Origin: Dyadobacter fermentans DSM 18053
GTDB lineage: Bacteria; Bacteroidota; Bacteroidia; Cytophagales; Spirosomataceae
Length of the DNA stretch: 64,000 bases
NCBI RefSeq assembly: GCF_000023125.1
Contig: NC_013037.1
Location: 1,860,001-1,924,000, forward strand
Direction: 5' to 3'
Positions 16,957 through 27,478 of this stretch are shown one piece after another; within the stretch, counting starts at the first letter, position 1; the number at the start of each line of letters is the position of its first letter. The position numbers and the translations under genes are program-made. The notes under the pieces were generated by a model. That model did no database searches. It was not told the origin of the DNA and worked only from the letters and a program-made list of their open reading frames with translations.

Positions 16957-19341
16957 CTATTTAACCTCCCACCTCACCTTTCCGGCAAACGGATCTTCGC
17001 CTACCACATATTTGCCTCCTTTTTTCACAAGACCTACCTGCTTCACCTGCTCCTCGCCCGGCAGATAAAGCTGCAAACTGGCCGAAGCGGTATTCGAAAA
17101 GTTGACGAGCTCGATCTTCGACCAGTCGATATCGCCCGTGGATTGGGCAACTTTTACACGCGGAAGCACTGCACCTTGCCGCACCATCATCACCACATCC
17201 AGCTCGCCGGTCGCGATTTCATGCCAGCCGGCTGCGTAGGTTTTGCCGGTTTGGTAATCGGTCCAGTTGCCCTTCGGCAGGTAAACCTGGCGTTTTTTAG
17301 CATTTTCGAAAAGCGGCGCCACCAAAATGTCCGAACCCAGCATGTAGGCATCGTCCACCAGCCACGCACCGGGGTCGTCGGGGAACTCCACGAGCAATGC
17401 GCGCACCATCGGCAGTCCTTTTTCCGAAGCCAGTTTGGATTGGGTGTAGATGTACGGCATGAGCCTGTATTTCATTTCAACGGCCTTTCTGAAATAATCC
17501 TGAAATGCCGCACCATATTCCCACGGCTCCTTGGGCGCCTGGCCGTGCGTGCGGCTATGTGAGCTCAAAAGACCCATCGGAAGCCAGCGACGGTAAAGGT
17601 CTTCGGGGGTTTTCATGGTAAAACCGCCAATATCGTGGCTCCAAAACGTAAAGCCCGACATGCCGAGCGACAACCCGCCCCGTAGCTGCGCCTGCATTCC
17701 CTTGTCCGTCGTTTCGGCGTCGCCGCCCCAGTGGATGGGATAACGCTGGCTCCCCGCCCAGGTGCTCCGGGCCCAGATAATGTTCTCGCCATTCAGCTTG
17801 CGGGTCAGTTCGGACACGATTTTGTTGTAGCGCAAAGGATAGAGATTATGCTCGTAGAAACCGGTCCGGCCGGAAGCATACACGCCCGAAAGCGGCGCAG
17901 CTTCCCCGAAATCGACTTTAATGGCCGAAACGCCCAGTTTCAGCAGTCCCGCAATTTTATCTTCATACCATTTCACCGTGTTCGGATTCGAAAAATCGAG
18001 CACCGCGTCTTCATAGGGAAGTGTACCGTTCGCATTCTTCACGGCCAATCCTTTCGACACGATTTCAGGGTACAAATCATTTTTTGGAACAAAATAAGGC
18101 AACTGCCAGAGCGAAGTGCGGAAACCCTGCTTGCGGAGGTCGGCGATCATGCCTTCGGGATCTTTGAACCGGCTCGGCGCGAAACGGTAATCGCAGCGCC
18201 AGTCGGTCTCGAACCATCCTGTATCAAAATGGATCACATCCGCCGGAATGCGGTTTTCTCGGAGTTTTGCGGCGACATTACGGCCGTCCTGCTCCGAAAA
18301 ATAGGTAATGCGGCTCATCCAGAGTCCGAAAGACCACAATGGCGGCATCGTTGCCTTGCCCGTCACATCGGTGTAGGCATCGAGGACCTCCTTCGGGCCG
18401 CCGAGGAATATAAAAAGATCTAAGTTCTCGTCGCCGATCTGCATGGCATTCGATTCCCCATAGGTGGCGCCGAAGTCGCAGGTAATGGGCGAAGTGGTGT
18501 GCATAAACATGCCGTAGCCGCGCGAGCTCATGTAAAACGGGATGGGCTTGTACATGGTCTGGGTTTCTACGCCGTTCGGGTCGTGGGCCCAGAGCACCAC
18601 CTTTTGTCCGTTTTTGTCCAGCTTCGTAAACGATTCCCCGCAGCCGAATATCTTTTCGTCGGGCGCGATGGAGAATACAGCCGCCACGCTGCGGGAGTAG
18701 TCCGACGCCCGGCGCACGAAGGAAAACGGCAATGTGGGCGTGTACGACGCCTTTCCATCGGCCTGGCCCCGGGTTTGGGTGAGGATTTTGCCCTGGGCAT
18801 CGCGGATGAGGATTTTCCAGGGGTTTTCATAAATGGTCACCGAGCCGTGGGCGCCGGTGTACTGATGCCCGCCGCTGATCTTGCTGTATTTCCACGACGC
18901 ATCTTTCCCCGGCTCGCCTGCCAGCATGAGCGACGTGCCTGTTGCCGGCCCCTGCGCGCCGGTGTTCGCCCGGACGCGTACGGTACGCGGGGAGGTGAAT
19001 TCAATGGAGAATGGTAAAACGGGGTCCTGGGCATATTCGATCGCCGGAAACTCGTTGCTGAACGACCGCTTGTAGCTCTGCATCGAGTTATTGAAGTTAT
19101 GGGCGGCAAAAACTTCATTGCGCTTCCACTTAATCTTGCCCGAACCCGTGACCGGATCGAAGGCAGCCAGGCTGTCGGCAAAGAAAATGGTGTTGGAAAA
19201 ATCCCGGAAATCGCCGCTGATGTCGACCGGCTCATTGATGAGGCTGCTATGCTGCGCGTGAGCGCCGGTGAGGGCGATCACAGGGGCCAGCAGGAAAGAA
19301 AGCAGGCGGCCCCGCTTGATCAGGTTATTCATGGAGTGCAT
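16957..19341 (-). CDS. GH31 glycoside hydrolase, alpha-xylosidase-like
   Basis: 794-residue secreted retaining exo-glycosidase. A signal peptide ends near ALTGAHAQ; start codons at 19341 and 19332 are both ATG. The GH31 barrel shows HFDTGWFETDWRCDY, the nucleophile motif IKVDFGE (Asp477 counting from 19341) and the acid/base motif HWGGDAET (Asp541). The 64-residue spacing is close to that of YicI-type alpha-xylosidases, and KVDFGE resembles their KTDFGE. LLSSHSRTHG completes the active site. It would remove alpha-1,6-xylose from xyloglucan oligosaccharides, consistent with the GH44 gene 20 nt upstream. An alpha-glucosidase specificity is the main alternative. Confidence 0.88.
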   Translation of the reverse strand: MHSMNNLIKRGRLLSFLLAPVIALTGAHAQHSSLINEPVDISGDFRDFSNTIFFADSLAAFDPVTGSGKIKWKRNEVFAAHNFNNSMQSYKRSFSNEFPAIEYAQDPVLPFSIEFTSPRTVRVRANTGAQGPATGTSLMLAGEPGKDASWKYSKISGGHQYTGAHGSVTIYENPWKILIRDAQGKILTQTRGQADGKASYTPTLPFSFVRRASDYSRSVAAVFSIAPDEKIFGCGESFTKLDKNGQKVVLWAHDPNGVETQTMYKPIPFYMSSRGYGMFMHTTSPITCDFGATYGESNAMQIGDENLDLFIFLGGPKEVLDAYTDVTGKATMPPLWSFGLWMSRITYFSEQDGRNVAAKLRENRIPADVIHFDTGWFETDWRCDYRFAPSRFKDPEGMIADLRKQGFRTSLWQLPYFVPKNDLYPEIVSKGLAVKNANGTLPYEDAVLDFSNPNTVKWYEDKIAGLLKLGVSAIKVDFGEAAPLSGVYASGRTGFYEHNLYPLRYNKIVSELTRKLNGENIIWARSTWAGSQRYPIHWGGDAETTDKGMQAQLRGGLSLGMSGFTFWSHDIGGFTMKTPEDLYRRWLPMGLLSSHSRTHGQAPKEPWEYGAAFQDYFRKAVEMKYRLMPYIYTQSKLASEKGLPMVRALLVEFPDDPGAWLVDDAYMLGSDILVAPLFENAKKRQVYLPKGNWTDYQTGKTYAAGWHEIATGELDVVMMVRQGAVLPRVKVAQSTGDIDWSKIELVNFSNTASASLQLYLPGEEQVKQVGLVKKGGKYVVGEDPFAGKVRWEVK

Positions 19342-19360
19342 TTCAAATGTGATGCCCTTG

Positions 19361-21259
19361 CTAGCGGGCGATGATTTTTCTGACAGCCGATTGCCCGCCC
19401 GGCCCGGTGAGCCGGATGAGGTAAACGCCTGCCGGTAACTTCCGGCCGATCACCGCTTCGCGCTGCGATTTTTGCAGCGTACGGTTGTAAATCTGCTTTC
19501 CGGAAGTGGCTGTAATGGTAATTTGGTCGAAATCCTGATGGGCCCAGCGCACGGTGACGCTGTCCCAAGAAGGATTAGGGAATACCTGGAACGGCTCCGC
19601 CGCAGGCGGTTCGCCAAGCACCGGGCCGCCATTGCGGAGTGTGACGCTGGAAACCGACATGGGCGGCAGCGAGATGCCGAACCCATTGACGCCGACATTG
19701 ACCTCCGATTTCTTCAATGCATTATCACGATGGGAAACAAACGTTTCCTCCGCCGGCAGCTGTGATAATTTGTACAGCACCGCTTTCCCCGGCTCCGGCG
19801 AAAACTGGTTGAAGCGCACATTCACCACCTGGCTTGCGTCGGGAGAGCGGTTAATGAGCACCACCGTCATCGAATCTTTCGAAGCATTTACAGTCGGATA
19901 CGCCGATACCAGCGCCTCGTTCGCCGAAATCCCCCTCACAGAATGGGTAAGGTTATAGCGGCTAAACAAATGCAAGGTTTCCCACATGCCGGTTTGCCAG
20001 GTCCACGGAGTGAAAATCTCCACATTGTTTTTCATAAACTCCCCGAGCGTGGAGGCATACCACACCGCCCTGACGGACGGCTGCACGGCGTCGTGAATGC
20101 CTGCTTCGGTGAGTCCTAGCGTAACGCCGTGGTCCGCGCCGAGGTATTGGGTGAGCCAGTCGTTGCAGCGGGCAAAAATGTATTCGCGGGTGAGGCTGTT
20201 GTCGTAGCCGCCGTTCATGGTTTTCACGCCGTTTGCTTCGGGAAAATCGTAATTCCGGTCGAAGAACACCCGGTGGAGTTGCACGACTTCCTCTGTTTTT
20301 TGGGTGGATGGATAAAAATGGATATCGAGCACGTCCAGCAGCCTGATTCCGCTTTGCTGCTGCCCGGCGGCAATGGTTTTGATAAAATATTCCAGCCAGG
20401 GGTAAGTTTTACCGTTTTCGGTCACCGGCCGCGTGCCCCAGTTGTACCATTGCCATTCATTGGCCGTTACCGGGCCCACGAGCTTGATGTCCGGGAATTT
20501 AGCCCGCGCCTTTTTGGCCAGTTGGATGTACCGCTGCATGAACTCCTGCGGGCTGAGCAGCACGGGCATCACGTCGTCGTGCGTGCCCGACCATATTTCC
20601 GGCTCGTTGTCCATATTCCAGTAGCGAATGCCCTCCTTTTTCAGGCCAATGCCGTTTGCACCGAACCAATGGTCGAGCATGGCAACCGAAGAGTCGGCGG
20701 GCCATTTTTCCAGGTAAAGGTGGGGGTTCCCTTCGGTGAGGGCTTTGGTACCGGTGGCATTGGGCACGCCGCCGCCGGCCAGGTTCTGGTTCACACCTTC
20801 CCACCACTGGGAGCGGTTGTAGTCCCAATCCGGGAAATTGGCGGCATTGCTCCTGGCCGCATAGCCCAGCAACTGAAACGCCCACATACCCTGCGCGGCA
20901 GGAAAGTGCTTTTGCAGGGTCTGTGCGGCGTGGTCCCAGTTGTTGACGTAAACGTTGTTGTACCAGTCGGGATGGCTGCCGAGCTTTCTTCGCCAGTTGT
21001 ACTTGCTTGAATTATTGCCGCCGCTTTCCCGGAAGAAGGTCACGCCCGCATCGCGGAGCCGCACCAGGTCGGCATCGGGTAATGTCCAGTTCGGATCGGT
21101 GGAGGAGAATGAGTTGTTACGGCCGTAGAGGTACGGCGAAACAGGCTTCAAGTCAGCTCCGGCGTCGATCGTCACCTGTATTTGCCCGACCACCGGCATT
21201 GCCCCCATCCAAACTACGATGAGTGCCCTGCCGATGGCGGATAATGCATTGTTCGGCAT
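19361..21259 (-). CDS. GH44 endoglucanase/xyloglucanase with T9SS sorting domain
   Basis: 632 residues. A signal peptide (LIVVWMGAMPVVGQ) precedes a GH44 catalytic domain. NMDNEPEIWSGTHDDV carries the acid/base Glu219 and LGLTEAGIHD the nucleophile Glu385. The spacing of 166 is near the 173 seen in the Clostridium thermocellum GH44 enzyme. A beta-sandwich follows. The last 75 residues (FQVFPNPSWDSVTV to SAVRKIIAR) form a type A T9SS C-terminal sorting domain, so the enzyme is exported to the cell surface. GH44 cleaves beta-1,4-glucan backbones, often xyloglucan. It begins 4 nt after the SGBP stop and is followed by GH31. Confidence 0.92.
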   Translation of the reverse strand: MPNNALSAIGRALIVVWMGAMPVVGQIQVTIDAGADLKPVSPYLYGRNNSFSSTDPNWTLPDADLVRLRDAGVTFFRESGGNNSSKYNWRRKLGSHPDWYNNVYVNNWDHAAQTLQKHFPAAQGMWAFQLLGYAARSNAANFPDWDYNRSQWWEGVNQNLAGGGVPNATGTKALTEGNPHLYLEKWPADSSVAMLDHWFGANGIGLKKEGIRYWNMDNEPEIWSGTHDDVMPVLLSPQEFMQRYIQLAKKARAKFPDIKLVGPVTANEWQWYNWGTRPVTENGKTYPWLEYFIKTIAAGQQQSGIRLLDVLDIHFYPSTQKTEEVVQLHRVFFDRNYDFPEANGVKTMNGGYDNSLTREYIFARCNDWLTQYLGADHGVTLGLTEAGIHDAVQPSVRAVWYASTLGEFMKNNVEIFTPWTWQTGMWETLHLFSRYNLTHSVRGISANEALVSAYPTVNASKDSMTVVLINRSPDASQVVNVRFNQFSPEPGKAVLYKLSQLPAEETFVSHRDNALKKSEVNVGVNGFGISLPPMSVSSVTLRNGGPVLGEPPAAEPFQVFPNPSWDSVTVRWAHQDFDQITITATSGKQIYNRTLQKSQREAVIGRKLPAGVYLIRLTGPGGQSAVRKIIAR

Positions 21260-21263
21260 CGGA

Positions 21264-22433
21264 TTACTTTTTCACGATCCGGAAATTGTCCACGCTGCCG
21301 TTGAACGAAGCGATCGTCTCATCCGGCGTATTGAACAACACTTTCAGGTCGGAGACTTTCGACACGTCGGCAATTGCAGAGCCGGTAGAATTCTTGAACT
21401 CGGAAAGTTCGATCACCGCCGTTCTCCATCCGTTGGTCTGGTAACCGGACGAAGCGTATTCAGTAGAGTTCCAGGGCTGGAAAGTGTACACATACTCCTT
21501 GCCGTCGGCGGTGATGGTAATATCGTACTTACCTGCTTTCCATGGCTCTGCGATATTGTGTTCAAATTTGAACTGCCGGTCCGCCGCGCCTCCTGCCGGA
21601 AGCTTGAAATCGAAGGAGCAGGTAGAGAATACCCAGCCGTCGTTATAACCTGTTGCGGGCAGCTTGGTTTGCTTGATCCTCGAAAACTTGCCCGAAATGG
21701 CCTGTGCGTCGGTAGCGGCCACGATAGGCGCGCCGCCCCAGCATACGGCTGCATCCCAGGTAGTAGCAGGCACGTCGAAATTGACCATGTTTCCGGTCAC
21801 GGCATCGTTCATTTTGAACGCCGTTTTGGCCGTTCCGAACTCCCCTTCCACCGTAATCACGTCCACCGGCGCAGTAGCGGGCATTTTGGCTGTGATTTGC
21901 TTCACATTGGAGCTCACCACCTGCAATGCGGTATTGCCGAGCTTCACCGATTTGATATTATAGAAGTAATCGCCATTGATTACGACCGTTCCATTGGCTT
22001 TCACAAACTCGGAATACAAGCCGGAAATGACCGGTACCGGAGCCGTGAGCACGAAATCATACGTTGTTTCGCCGCCTTTGGTCACTACGCGGATCTTGTT
22101 GGGCACGCCCGCGTCCACCGCTTTGGTGGGCGCATTGGCGGGAATGGTAATGATGATATTCGAGTTGCTGCCCAATGCTGAGTTGAACGTCGATTCGAAA
22201 TCATTGAAATACACTTTGAGCACACTGCCCAGGTTTTGCCCCTGGATCACGACCAGGCTGCCCGGCTCAGCGGCGGATAGCGAGCTGTCGGCTTTCGTCG
22301 GATCGAGCAGGCGTACGTTGCTGATCGACGGCGCGCCGTCGATGTCGTCGTCGTTACAGCTCTGGAACGTCAGCAGCATACCCGCCGCCAACAGCAGCCC
22401 CAGGCCTGTTTTGCATATATTTTTGAAATTCAT
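21264..22433 (-). CDS. IPT/TIG surface glycan-binding lipoprotein (SGBP-B-like)
   Basis: 389-residue lipoprotein. The start is ATG at 22433; an in-frame GTG at 22442 would add three residues. The lipobox TFQSC puts the lipid Cys at 26. Two IPT/TIG immunoglobulin-like modules follow (about 35-120, GSLVVIQGQNLGSVLKVYF; about 120-205, GTVVINGDYFYNIKSVKLG). The C-terminal domain has WGGAPIVAATDAQAISGKF, YNDGWVFSTCSF and EPWKAGKYDIT. This is the layout of Bacteroides xyloglucan SGBP-B, whose C-terminal domain binds xyloglucan. It sits 18 nt below SusD and 4 nt above GH44. Confidence 0.87.
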   Translation of the reverse strand: MNFKNICKTGLGLLLAAGMLLTFQSCNDDDIDGAPSISNVRLLDPTKADSSLSAAEPGSLVVIQGQNLGSVLKVYFNDFESTFNSALGSNSNIIITIPANAPTKAVDAGVPNKIRVVTKGGETTYDFVLTAPVPVISGLYSEFVKANGTVVINGDYFYNIKSVKLGNTALQVVSSNVKQITAKMPATAPVDVITVEGEFGTAKTAFKMNDAVTGNMVNFDVPATTWDAAVCWGGAPIVAATDAQAISGKFSRIKQTKLPATGYNDGWVFSTCSFDFKLPAGGAADRQFKFEHNIAEPWKAGKYDITITADGKEYVYTFQPWNSTEYASSGYQTNGWRTAVIELSEFKNSTGSAIADVSKVSDLKVLFNTPDETIASFNGSVDNFRIVKK

Positions 22434-22451
22434 TGTGGTCACAGATTTGGG

Positions 22452-24077
22452 TTAGTCGACTAGTTTGCTGAAATCAAATGCAACCGGCTCGTCCTTCAAC
22501 GAAGGTGCATTCACGATCTCACCTTCTGGGAACGGCAGGTACAGCGTGGCATCGGTGAGCGGGTAGTATTCCGCCGGCGAGTAGGTTACGCTGTATTTTT
22601 TAGGTCTGAGAGAACCTGCCGTGTACGACATCGTGTAGTTTTCCTTGTGCTGCGCCGCGGTGTAGGCGATCGCTTTGGCCGGATTGAAATAATACCAGCG
22701 CACGACTTCGTTCCACGAATTGCCTTCGAACACGGTTTCAATTCTTCTCTCCTTGAAAATATCCTCGAAAGTGAGCGACGTTTTGGCTGGCATTCCTGCC
22801 CGCTTGCGCACGGCATTGAAGTATTCCAATGCCTTCGCGTCGGAAGTGGTGGCGCTGTTGCCCAGCACGGCATCCGCGTAAATGAGGTACACTTCCGCGA
22901 GGCGCAGCATGTACGAATTGATATTCGCCGCCATGAAACCGCCCAGGCCGCCATTGTCAGCAGGCGAGCCGATGATGTACTTTTTGATGGCCGACAATGC
23001 TTCCGGACGGTTGTATTTCAATCCGCCGGTGCCTTTCTGAATGTTCGGATACACATCGGTATCGAACATCGCGATCGCCTTTCTGCGCAATGAGTCCGCC
23101 GGGTTTTCGGTGAAGTATTTCACGAGGTCGGCCGAAAGCCCCTGTGCCGCGCCCCAGCCGTCGCCGGTGCCGGTAATGTTGGCATCGTAGGCAAAATACG
23201 CCTGGAATGAATTGTTCACGCCCCAGGGGTTGCTTACCGGCATCCATTGCAGGGAGAAAAGGCTCTCGGGATTGTTTTTGGACGCATTGTGGTTGGCGCT
23301 TTCAAACAGTTCCGCATACGTAGGCGCCAGAGAGAGGCCGCTTTTGGTGATCACGCTTTCGGCATAGTATTTCGCGCTGTCCAGGTCCGACTGGTTACGT
23401 GTGCCCTGCTGGTTCAGGCCCGAGCGCATGAGGTACATGCGGGCGAGCATTCCCTCGGCCGAATATTTGGTCAAACGGCCCTGCACCGCCGTTGCAGGCA
23501 GATTTTCGGCAGCGAAGCGGAAGTCCTGGATCACGAGTTTCCAAACATCCTCAATGCGGTTGCGCACGGGCGGCGTATTGAGCTGCGCCACGTTGTCGTA
23601 TACGATGGGCACCGCGCCCCAGTTGGTTACCAGGTAATAGTAAGCCGTGGCGCGCATAAACCGGCATTCGCCAAGCCCCTGCGCCTTCACAGCTGCCGAA
23701 GCGGTGCTTCCCTGTGCCTCTTTAATGGCCTTGTAGGCATTATTGCTCTGCGCGATGATTTTGTAAAACGATTTGTAGCCCGGCAGCAGCGTGTTCACGT
23801 CGGTGGACGGAATGGCGTGCTTGATGTAGGCCGTACGGTCGTTGGAATTGAGGTTTCCGGCGCGGGCTTCCTGGAAGGACATGTTGGCCTTGTCGTTGAA
23901 GTCGAACCACACGATGTTGTAAAGCGGCGCGGTACCGGCCATGATCTCGTCGTCGGTTTTATAGAAGTTACCGGATGTGAGCGCGTCCAGCGGCGGGCGG
24001 TCGAGGAAGTCCTCGCTGCATCCCTGCATGAGCATCAGCGCTCCAACGGCCGCTATAAGTCTGAATTTGAATTGCAT
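22452..24077 (-). CDS. SusD/RagB family nutrient-binding lipoprotein (locus 2)
   Basis: 541 residues. The start at 24077 (MQFKFRL) is chosen because it gives a proper lipoprotein signal (LMLMQGC, Cys20) and lies 37 nt after SusC; a longer frame to 24200 would run back into the SusC stop. SusD features: EDFLDRPPLDALTSGNFYKT at the N-terminus, ECRFMRATAYYYLVTNWGAV, and the C-terminal KERRIETVFEGNSWNEVVRW. It partners the SusC at 24115 and should present beta-glucan or xyloglucan fragments to it. Confidence 0.94.
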   Translation of the reverse strand: MQFKFRLIAAVGALMLMQGCSEDFLDRPPLDALTSGNFYKTDDEIMAGTAPLYNIVWFDFNDKANMSFQEARAGNLNSNDRTAYIKHAIPSTDVNTLLPGYKSFYKIIAQSNNAYKAIKEAQGSTASAAVKAQGLGECRFMRATAYYYLVTNWGAVPIVYDNVAQLNTPPVRNRIEDVWKLVIQDFRFAAENLPATAVQGRLTKYSAEGMLARMYLMRSGLNQQGTRNQSDLDSAKYYAESVITKSGLSLAPTYAELFESANHNASKNNPESLFSLQWMPVSNPWGVNNSFQAYFAYDANITGTGDGWGAAQGLSADLVKYFTENPADSLRRKAIAMFDTDVYPNIQKGTGGLKYNRPEALSAIKKYIIGSPADNGGLGGFMAANINSYMLRLAEVYLIYADAVLGNSATTSDAKALEYFNAVRKRAGMPAKTSLTFEDIFKERRIETVFEGNSWNEVVRWYYFNPAKAIAYTAAQHKENYTMSYTAGSLRPKKYSVTYSPAEYYPLTDATLYLPFPEGEIVNAPSLKDEPVAFDFSKLVD

Positions 24078-24114
24078 ATTAATGTCTTTTGAAATTGTCG
24101 TTGAAACTGATGGC

Positions 24115-27100
24115 TTAGAAATCAGCCAGCAAGCCGAATGAATACATGCGAACCGACGGGTAGCGGCCTGTATCGATGCCTGCCATGACCGTACCGCCAT
24201 AGTTCACCATACCGATCTCCGGATCGTAGCCTTTGTACTTCGTGATCGTGAACAGGTTTTGCGCGCCTACCGAAGCCCGCAAGCCTCTGATAAAGAAGTC
24301 TTTCAACATCGATTTCGGGAAGTTGTAGCTGATCGTGATGTTTTTCAAACGTACGTAGCTGCCATCTTCGATGAAGTTGGTGTTCATACGGTTGTTGCCG
24401 TTCGGATCGCCCGGAGCGATGCGTGGGATGGTGTGGCCTGGGTTGGTGAGCGTAACCGATTCCGCATCAGCAACATCGTAGCTGCTTGGTCTCGCGTAGT
24501 TGGCTACCGATTTCCACTGGTTGCCGAACACGCCGCCATTGCCGGGGATCTCGGCGCGGTAGCGCGGATAGTTGAGAATGTCGTTCTTGAAACTTCCGGT
24601 GAGGAATGCATTCAGTTCGAAATTCTTATAAGTCATGTTGTTGTTGAACCCGAGGGTGAACTTCGGCCAGGGGTTACCGATCACGGTGCGGTCCTCGGCG
24701 TCGATCACGCCGTCGTTGTTCAGGTCGCGGAACTTGGTGTCCCCTACCCAGCTACCTGTGGCCGGATTGATCGTCAGCTGGCCGTTCGAAGTCTGAACCG
24801 CGTGGCCTTCGATATCATTCGCGTCCTGGAAGAGGCCGTCGGCGATATAGCCGGTGATCATGCTCGCAGGCTGTCCTACCTCCGTTTTGAAACCTACCGA
24901 AGTCGCATTCCAGATCGGCGTGATCGGGTTCAGGAGCGAGGTCACTTTGTTGCGGTCAAACGACAGGTTAAGTCCTGTTTTCCAGTAAAAACCGCCTTTG
25001 TCGATATTCACGGTATTTAATGTAAAACCAATACCGCGGTTTTTCATCGAACCCGCATTCACTGCCGGCCAGCTCAGGTAGCCGGGTGAGTAAGCGATAT
25101 CGCCGCCGTAAGTGAATGGATAGGAGTTTACGGTAATGAGGCTGGTAATGTTTTTGATATACGCATCCACAATCAGCTCCACCCGGTTGCCGAACATATG
25201 CAGGTCAAGTCCTCCGTTGATCACGTCGTCCTTTTCCCATGTAAGGAACTCATTGGCGAAATTGGAAGCCAAAAAGCCCGTTCCCCAGCCTGTCGGCACG
25301 GTTTGAAGCGTCGAGAAGATCGCATTACCGCCGCTGCCCTGGTTACCCGAGCGACCGATCTCAAACCGCAGTTTCAGGTCGTTGATTTCCTTCACACTTT
25401 TCAGGAAAGGCTCTTCCGAAACGCGCCATGCTACCGATACCGCCGGGAAGTTGCCCCAGCGACGACCTTCGCGGAATGCAGAGGAGCCGTCCATCCGGTA
25501 AGTTCCCTGCAAGAAATAGCGCTCGTTGAAGCTGTAATTCACACGGGCAAAATACGATTCGCGCGAGCCGGCACCTTTGCCGCTGTTGTTGCTTACATTC
25601 GAAATCACGGAAGCATCACCGCCCGAAAGCTCTTCTATGGTATTGGTAATGAATTTCTTGCGCGTACCGGTCAGCGACTCGTAGGTATACTCCTGTGCCT
25701 CGTGACCAGCCATGATGTTCACGCCGTGGCGACCAAGTTTGAGGTCGTAGGTCAACCGGCTGTGCAAGCTCCACCAGGTATTGGTATTTACCGAGCGGGT
25801 GGAAGTAGCCGCGTCCTGCGACACCACGAAACCTCCGATGGTATACGACGGGTGGAATGAGTAGTATTTCAAAAATTCGGCGCTGCCGTTCGCTTCCGTG
25901 TGCCAGGTGAGGTTCTTAGCCAGTTTCACATCCGCAAAAAGGCTTCCCAGGATGGAAGTACGGCGGTTGTAATCGTTGTAGATCTTCGAGATCATCACCG
26001 GGTTTGTGAACTGGAATTGCGTCGATGTAGGTCCGCCCCAACTGCCGTCGGGGTTGGTTACCGGTACGCTCGGGTTTTGGTCCAATGCGAGCTGGATAAT
26101 GCCGCCATTGTTTGTATTCACCTTTTCTTCCGTGATACCCACGCTCATGTTCGCACCGATTTTCAGCCAGCTGCGGGTCTGGTTTTCCAGGTTCAAACGG
26201 CCATTATAACGTTTGAAACCCGATCCTTCCACAATCCCCTTCTGGTTGAAATACTCTCCCGACAGATAGTAGGTCGATTTTTCGGTACCGCCGCTGAGGC
26301 CGAGCGAATATTTTTGGAGGGTCGTCGGGCGGAAAAGCGCGCTTTGCCAGTCGGTACCCTCGCCGAGCACCGACGGATCGGCAAACTGCGGCTCCGTAGC
26401 CGTGCTGCCCACCGCAGCCGCTTCGTTACGGAACTGCGCATATTCGCGCAGGTTCATTACATCAATATGCTTAGGCTCAGCCTGCAACGTAATGAGCGAG
26501 TTGAATGTGATCTTCGCTTCGCCCGCCTTACCGCGCTTGGTGGTGATCATCACGACGCCGTTGGCACCCACTGCACCGTAGATCGCTGTGGCAGAAGGGC
26601 CCTGCAATACGTTGATCGTCTCGATATCGTCCGGGTTAATGCTCGACAGGATGTTCGAGAAGCCGGTCGGACGGTTGTTAGGGTCGTCGCGCATGTTGTC
26701 CGGCTTAATCTGCACGCCGTCGATCACGTACAATGGCTGCGTGGTGCCCGTGAGGGAGCTCAAACCGCGTATCAGTACCGACGGTGCCGCACCCGGCTGG
26801 CCGGAGTTTTGCTGCACCATTACGTTGGCCGCGCGGCCCTGCAAGCCCTGTTCGAGCGAGGTGTTGATGGTTTTACTTAAATCCTTGCCGGAGACGGTCA
26901 CCTGGGAGCTGGACACGTCGGTCTTCTTCATTTCCCCGTAGCCGACTACCACCACCTCGTCCAATGCCGAAATGCTTTCTTTCAGTTTAACGTCGATGCG
27001 GGTTTTGTTTCCCACTGCCACTTCCTGCGTCTCGTACCCGATGAACGAGAAAACGAGCGTAGTACCCGAAGACGCCTCGATCGAGAACTCTCCGTTGGTG

Positions 27101-27333
27101 TTGGTCGTGGTGCCGTTGGAGGTACCCTTCACAACCACGCTCGCACCCGGGATGCCGTCGCCCTGGTCGAGGGCTACGACTGTACCGGTAATTACTCTTT
27201 TAGCTTCCGACTGCGCGAATGCGCCGGCGGCTGTACCCATAATCCCCAGTGATAGAAGGAGAGGTCGTAGCAACCTGGCCAAAAAGCGCATACGCCGCTT
27301 CGTCTGCCTAGTTTCGTACAAATTTTCTTGCAT
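24115..27333 (-). CDS. SusC/RagA family TonB-dependent transporter (locus 2)
   Basis: 1072-residue outer-membrane transporter with signal peptide (GIMGTAAGAFAQ). A carboxypeptidase-regulatory domain follows (VITGTVVALDQGDGIPGASV), then the plug from VVVGYGEMKKTDVSSS and the barrel ending RMYSFGLLADF. There is no STN domain, unlike the other two SusC proteins in this window. That fits its regulation by a hybrid two-component sensor and not by a sigma/FecR pair. First gene of a tight five-gene operon (SusC, SusD, SGBP, GH44, GH31), with all internal gaps under 40 nt. Confidence 0.95.
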   Translation of the reverse strand: MQENLYETRQTKRRMRFLARLLRPLLLSLGIMGTAAGAFAQSEAKRVITGTVVALDQGDGIPGASVVVKGTSNGTTTNTNGEFSIEASSGTTLVFSFIGYETQEVAVGNKTRIDVKLKESISALDEVVVVGYGEMKKTDVSSSQVTVSGKDLSKTINTSLEQGLQGRAANVMVQQNSGQPGAAPSVLIRGLSSLTGTTQPLYVIDGVQIKPDNMRDDPNNRPTGFSNILSSINPDDIETINVLQGPSATAIYGAVGANGVVMITTKRGKAGEAKITFNSLITLQAEPKHIDVMNLREYAQFRNEAAAVGSTATEPQFADPSVLGEGTDWQSALFRPTTLQKYSLGLSGGTEKSTYYLSGEYFNQKGIVEGSGFKRYNGRLNLENQTRSWLKIGANMSVGITEEKVNTNNGGIIQLALDQNPSVPVTNPDGSWGGPTSTQFQFTNPVMISKIYNDYNRRTSILGSLFADVKLAKNLTWHTEANGSAEFLKYYSFHPSYTIGGFVVSQDAATSTRSVNTNTWWSLHSRLTYDLKLGRHGVNIMAGHEAQEYTYESLTGTRKKFITNTIEELSGGDASVISNVSNNSGKGAGSRESYFARVNYSFNERYFLQGTYRMDGSSAFREGRRWGNFPAVSVAWRVSEEPFLKSVKEINDLKLRFEIGRSGNQGSGGNAIFSTLQTVPTGWGTGFLASNFANEFLTWEKDDVINGGLDLHMFGNRVELIVDAYIKNITSLITVNSYPFTYGGDIAYSPGYLSWPAVNAGSMKNRGIGFTLNTVNIDKGGFYWKTGLNLSFDRNKVTSLLNPITPIWNATSVGFKTEVGQPASMITGYIADGLFQDANDIEGHAVQTSNGQLTINPATGSWVGDTKFRDLNNDGVIDAEDRTVIGNPWPKFTLGFNNNMTYKNFELNAFLTGSFKNDILNYPRYRAEIPGNGGVFGNQWKSVANYARPSSYDVADAESVTLTNPGHTIPRIAPGDPNGNNRMNTNFIEDGSYVRLKNITISYNFPKSMLKDFFIRGLRASVGAQNLFTITKYKGYDPEIGMVNYGGTVMAGIDTGRYPSVRMYSFGLLADF

Positions 27334-27478
27334 GTTGTTTTGTTTTAAAAAGTGACTATTTGTTCACCTCGATTTAGACATTTCCAATATCCCGGGGTTG
27401 GATACCGGACAATGGGATAAATCGAATGAATAGTTGGACAAATGTGTCTTTAAAAAACATCCAGCAAGGGGTCCAAAT